Positions 12,327-13,734 of a DNA stretch of 13,734 bases are shown here, piece after piece. Below the pieces are notes generated by a model, which made no database searches, was not told the DNA's origin, and saw only the letters and a list, made by a program, of their open reading frames with translations. Positions within the stretch are counted from its first letter, which is position 1. Every line of letters starts with the position of its first letter. Position numbers and translations under genes: made by a program. Source of the DNA: Planctomycetota bacterium (GTDB lineage Bacteria; Planctomycetota; UBA1135; UBA2386). The stretch is taken from the NCBI GenBank assembly GCA_947455805.1, contig CANGSN010000034.1, positions 1-13,734 of the forward strand. The letters are read 5' to 3'.

Positions 12327-13709
12327 ATGAAAGTCACTCCTGGTAAGTGCGTCTCTGTGCTTTTGGGTATCGCTGCCGTCTGCTTCGCGGTCGGGTGGGC
12401 TTTGAGTGATGACGACGTAGCGTCTTCCGGCGGGCTGCTTCCTGACAGTGCTAGGTCGCAATCGAAGGCAGAGCCGGTGTCGATCGCGGCACCTTCTGAC
12501 GGTCTTTCAGGGAGGTCTTCTGCGATCGATGGCGCGGTGGTGCCTCGCGAGCCGAGTTTCGATGAGGTGTACGCCGACATCCTGCGGGCGATGTCTGAAG
12601 TGCGAGCCAAAGAGGCTGCGAGGGCGCCGGAATCGGAGCGCGAGGCCTGCCGGAAAGATCTAGGCCTGCTATTCGAAGAGATGGTGGGAAAGGTGCGCGA
12701 TTCTGGGCCCAAGACGGTGAGCAAGATCCTATCGCTGGGCAATAGGCTGGCAGAAGATGGCGCAATGGAGGCCGCGGCGTGCAGGTTGATTCTTGACTTC
12801 TCCATTCAGGTCATGAGCAAGGAGCCGGACTTGAAGCCCGGACGAGCTTCCCTCGTGTCTTCAATGGTGGAGAGCTTCACGGCTTCGGTCGATGTCGCAA
12901 AGTTCTTTCATGGCATCCTGCAGAAGAGAAACTGCCTGGAGATGGTTCACGAGCCACTGCTGAAGGGGGTTCTGGATGCGTGCGTAGGCGATCTGCAGGC
13001 CGTTCGCCCCCTTGCCATGGATTTGCTTCTTGAGCTGTGGGCGACCGCAGACTCTGGGAGCGCCAGCCTTCTTGCGCTCGCCGAGGGGGCGGAGGGGCAG
13101 GTTGCTGCATACGCGGCGCTGGCCCGCCTTCTCTTGATCGAGAAGTACAGGGACTATGCTATTGCGAAGCTGGTGGCAAGTCGAGATGCGACTGTCATGG
13201 ACCAGGCATCCCTTGTGGCGGCAAGAACACTCGGCGCCAAGGATGCCATTCACATACTGGCGTCCATGAAGTCGACTGCGGAGGGGGAACTGCACTCGTT
13301 CTCCGGCTATGCGGTCGTGGCTGAGCGCTTCCCAGACGAGCTTTCTGCCAGTTATCTGGATGCTCTGGCGCAGGGAGTCATGCCGGCACACCGGGAGAAT
13401 GCGATGCAGAACCTCGCGCATCTCCGAGGAGAGAAGTGGGCGGAACTGGCAAGAACTGCCCTCGCAGAGGATTCGAATGCTCGTGTCAGGGGTGTCGCAT
13501 TGCTTGGCTTGGCACCGAGATTGCGGTCGGATGCCTTTGGGCCGCTCTTTGAATCAGCTCTAGCGGACCCCCGCTTCCTTTCCTCGGAGTGCGGACCTAG
13601 CCCAAGTTCCGCAGTTGGTCGCGATTTTGGGCTTTCTGCGGCCCGCCAGCCCAGCAACGGCGCGGACGACCCCCTCGAAAGTGCGTGTAGTGCTAACCCG
13701 ATGGGTTGA
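12327..13709 (+). CDS. Membrane-anchored helical (HEAT-like) repeat protein, unknown family
   Basis: I do not recognise this 460-residue protein. It begins with a short basic segment and one hydrophobic helix (about 9-26, VSVLLGIAAVCFAVGWAL). The helix lacks a good lipobox and is probably an uncleaved anchor with the rest outside the cytoplasm. A Ser/Asp/Gly-rich linker (27-75) follows, then an almost entirely alpha-helical body (about 76-420). From about 230 onward there are repeated pairs of Ala/Leu-rich helices, for example QVAAYAALARLLL and NARVRGVALLGLA, of the HEAT/ARM type. The last 40 residues are Ser/Ala/Pro-rich with two cysteines. The ATG has GAGG (12314-12317) 9 bases upstream and lies 50 bases after the Cys-rich gene, so it is probably the third gene of the cassette. 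Leucine codons TTG and CTT are much commoner than in the first operon. A scaffold or binding role is guesswork. Confidence 0.7.
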   Translation: MKVTPGKCVSVLLGIAAVCFAVGWALSDDDVASSGGLLPDSARSQSKAEPVSIAAPSDGLSGRSSAIDGAVVPREPSFDEVYADILRAMSEVRAKEAARAPESEREACRKDLGLLFEEMVGKVRDSGPKTVSKILSLGNRLAEDGAMEAAACRLILDFSIQVMSKEPDLKPGRASLVSSMVESFTASVDVAKFFHGILQKRNCLEMVHEPLLKGVLDACVGDLQAVRPLAMDLLLELWATADSGSASLLALAEGAEGQVAAYAALARLLLIEKYRDYAIAKLVASRDATVMDQASLVAARTLGAKDAIHILASMKSTAEGELHSFSGYAVVAERFPDELSASYLDALAQGVMPAHRENAMQNLAHLRGEKWAELARTALAEDSNARVRGVALLGLAPRLRSDAFGPLFESALADPRFLSSECGPSPSSAVGRDFGLSAARQPSNGADDPLESACSANPMG

Positions 13710-13734
13710 TCGATGCGCGTGAGTTCGCGAGAAG

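Noticed and set aside
13713..13734. ATG at 13713 as the start of a fourth cassette gene
   Set aside because: Only seven codons are in the window and there is no clear ribosome-binding site.
1..13734. CRISPR arrays, tRNA or rRNA genes, insertion sequences and attachment sites
   Set aside because: I saw no spaced repeats, cloverleaf-like sequence, transposase motifs or terminal inverted repeats flanking a gene.

Overview
This is a high-GC bacterial window. GC is roughly 70% by eye over most of the first 10.8 kb and nearer 58-60% after about 11 kb. The phylum cannot be fixed because there is no rRNA or other marker gene. A Planctomycetota- or Myxococcota-like bacterium is my guess, based on a eukaryote-like NIF3, an ECF-type sigma factor with a secreted Cys-rich neighbour, and composition; treat it as weak inference.

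Layout. (1) 3-539: the 3' end of recN (DNA repair ATPase). (2) 645-1721: a GSU2403-type nucleotidyltransferase-fold gene whose start codon sits directly against a perfect 13-bp inverted repeat in an AT-rich island. (3) 1731-3242, minus strand: a POT/PTR proton-coupled peptide transporter, tail-to-tail with the nucleotidyltransferase gene and divergent from the next cluster. (4) 3414-8840: a tightly packed plus-strand cluster of type I phosphomannose isomerase (manA), an RsuA/RluB-family pseudouridine synthase, a catalytic M16 zinc peptidase, a degenerate M16 partner, and a NIF3/DUF34 protein. The stop/start junctions overlap by 1, 4 and 4 bases and the last gap is 6 bases, so the five genes are probably one translationally coupled operon. 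(5) 8841-9393: poorly coding DNA holding what looks like a decayed chemoreceptor C-terminus. (6) 9394-10785, minus strand: an AI-2E-family (PerM-type) membrane protein with a large Pro/Lys/Asp-rich insertion. (7) 10786-11152: a divergent intergenic region with one candidate promoter. (8) 11153-13709: a lower-GC plus-strand cassette of an ECF-like sigma factor with a G10 tract near its 5' end, a secreted 10-cysteine protein of unknown family whose ATG overlaps the sigma stop codon, and a membrane-anchored, HEAT-like alpha-helical protein of unknown family.

The first 10.8 kb are mostly recognisable housekeeping families with unusual embellishments: a lysine-rich tail on the M16 peptidase, a tandem repeat in the pseudouridine synthase, and the AI-2E insertion. 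The best candidate for an undescribed system is the 11.1-13.7 kb cassette, where a possibly slippage-sensitive regulator is coupled to a secreted Cys-rich protein and followed by an envelope-anchored helical repeat protein. That link rests on gene order, the coupled start codon and composition only.
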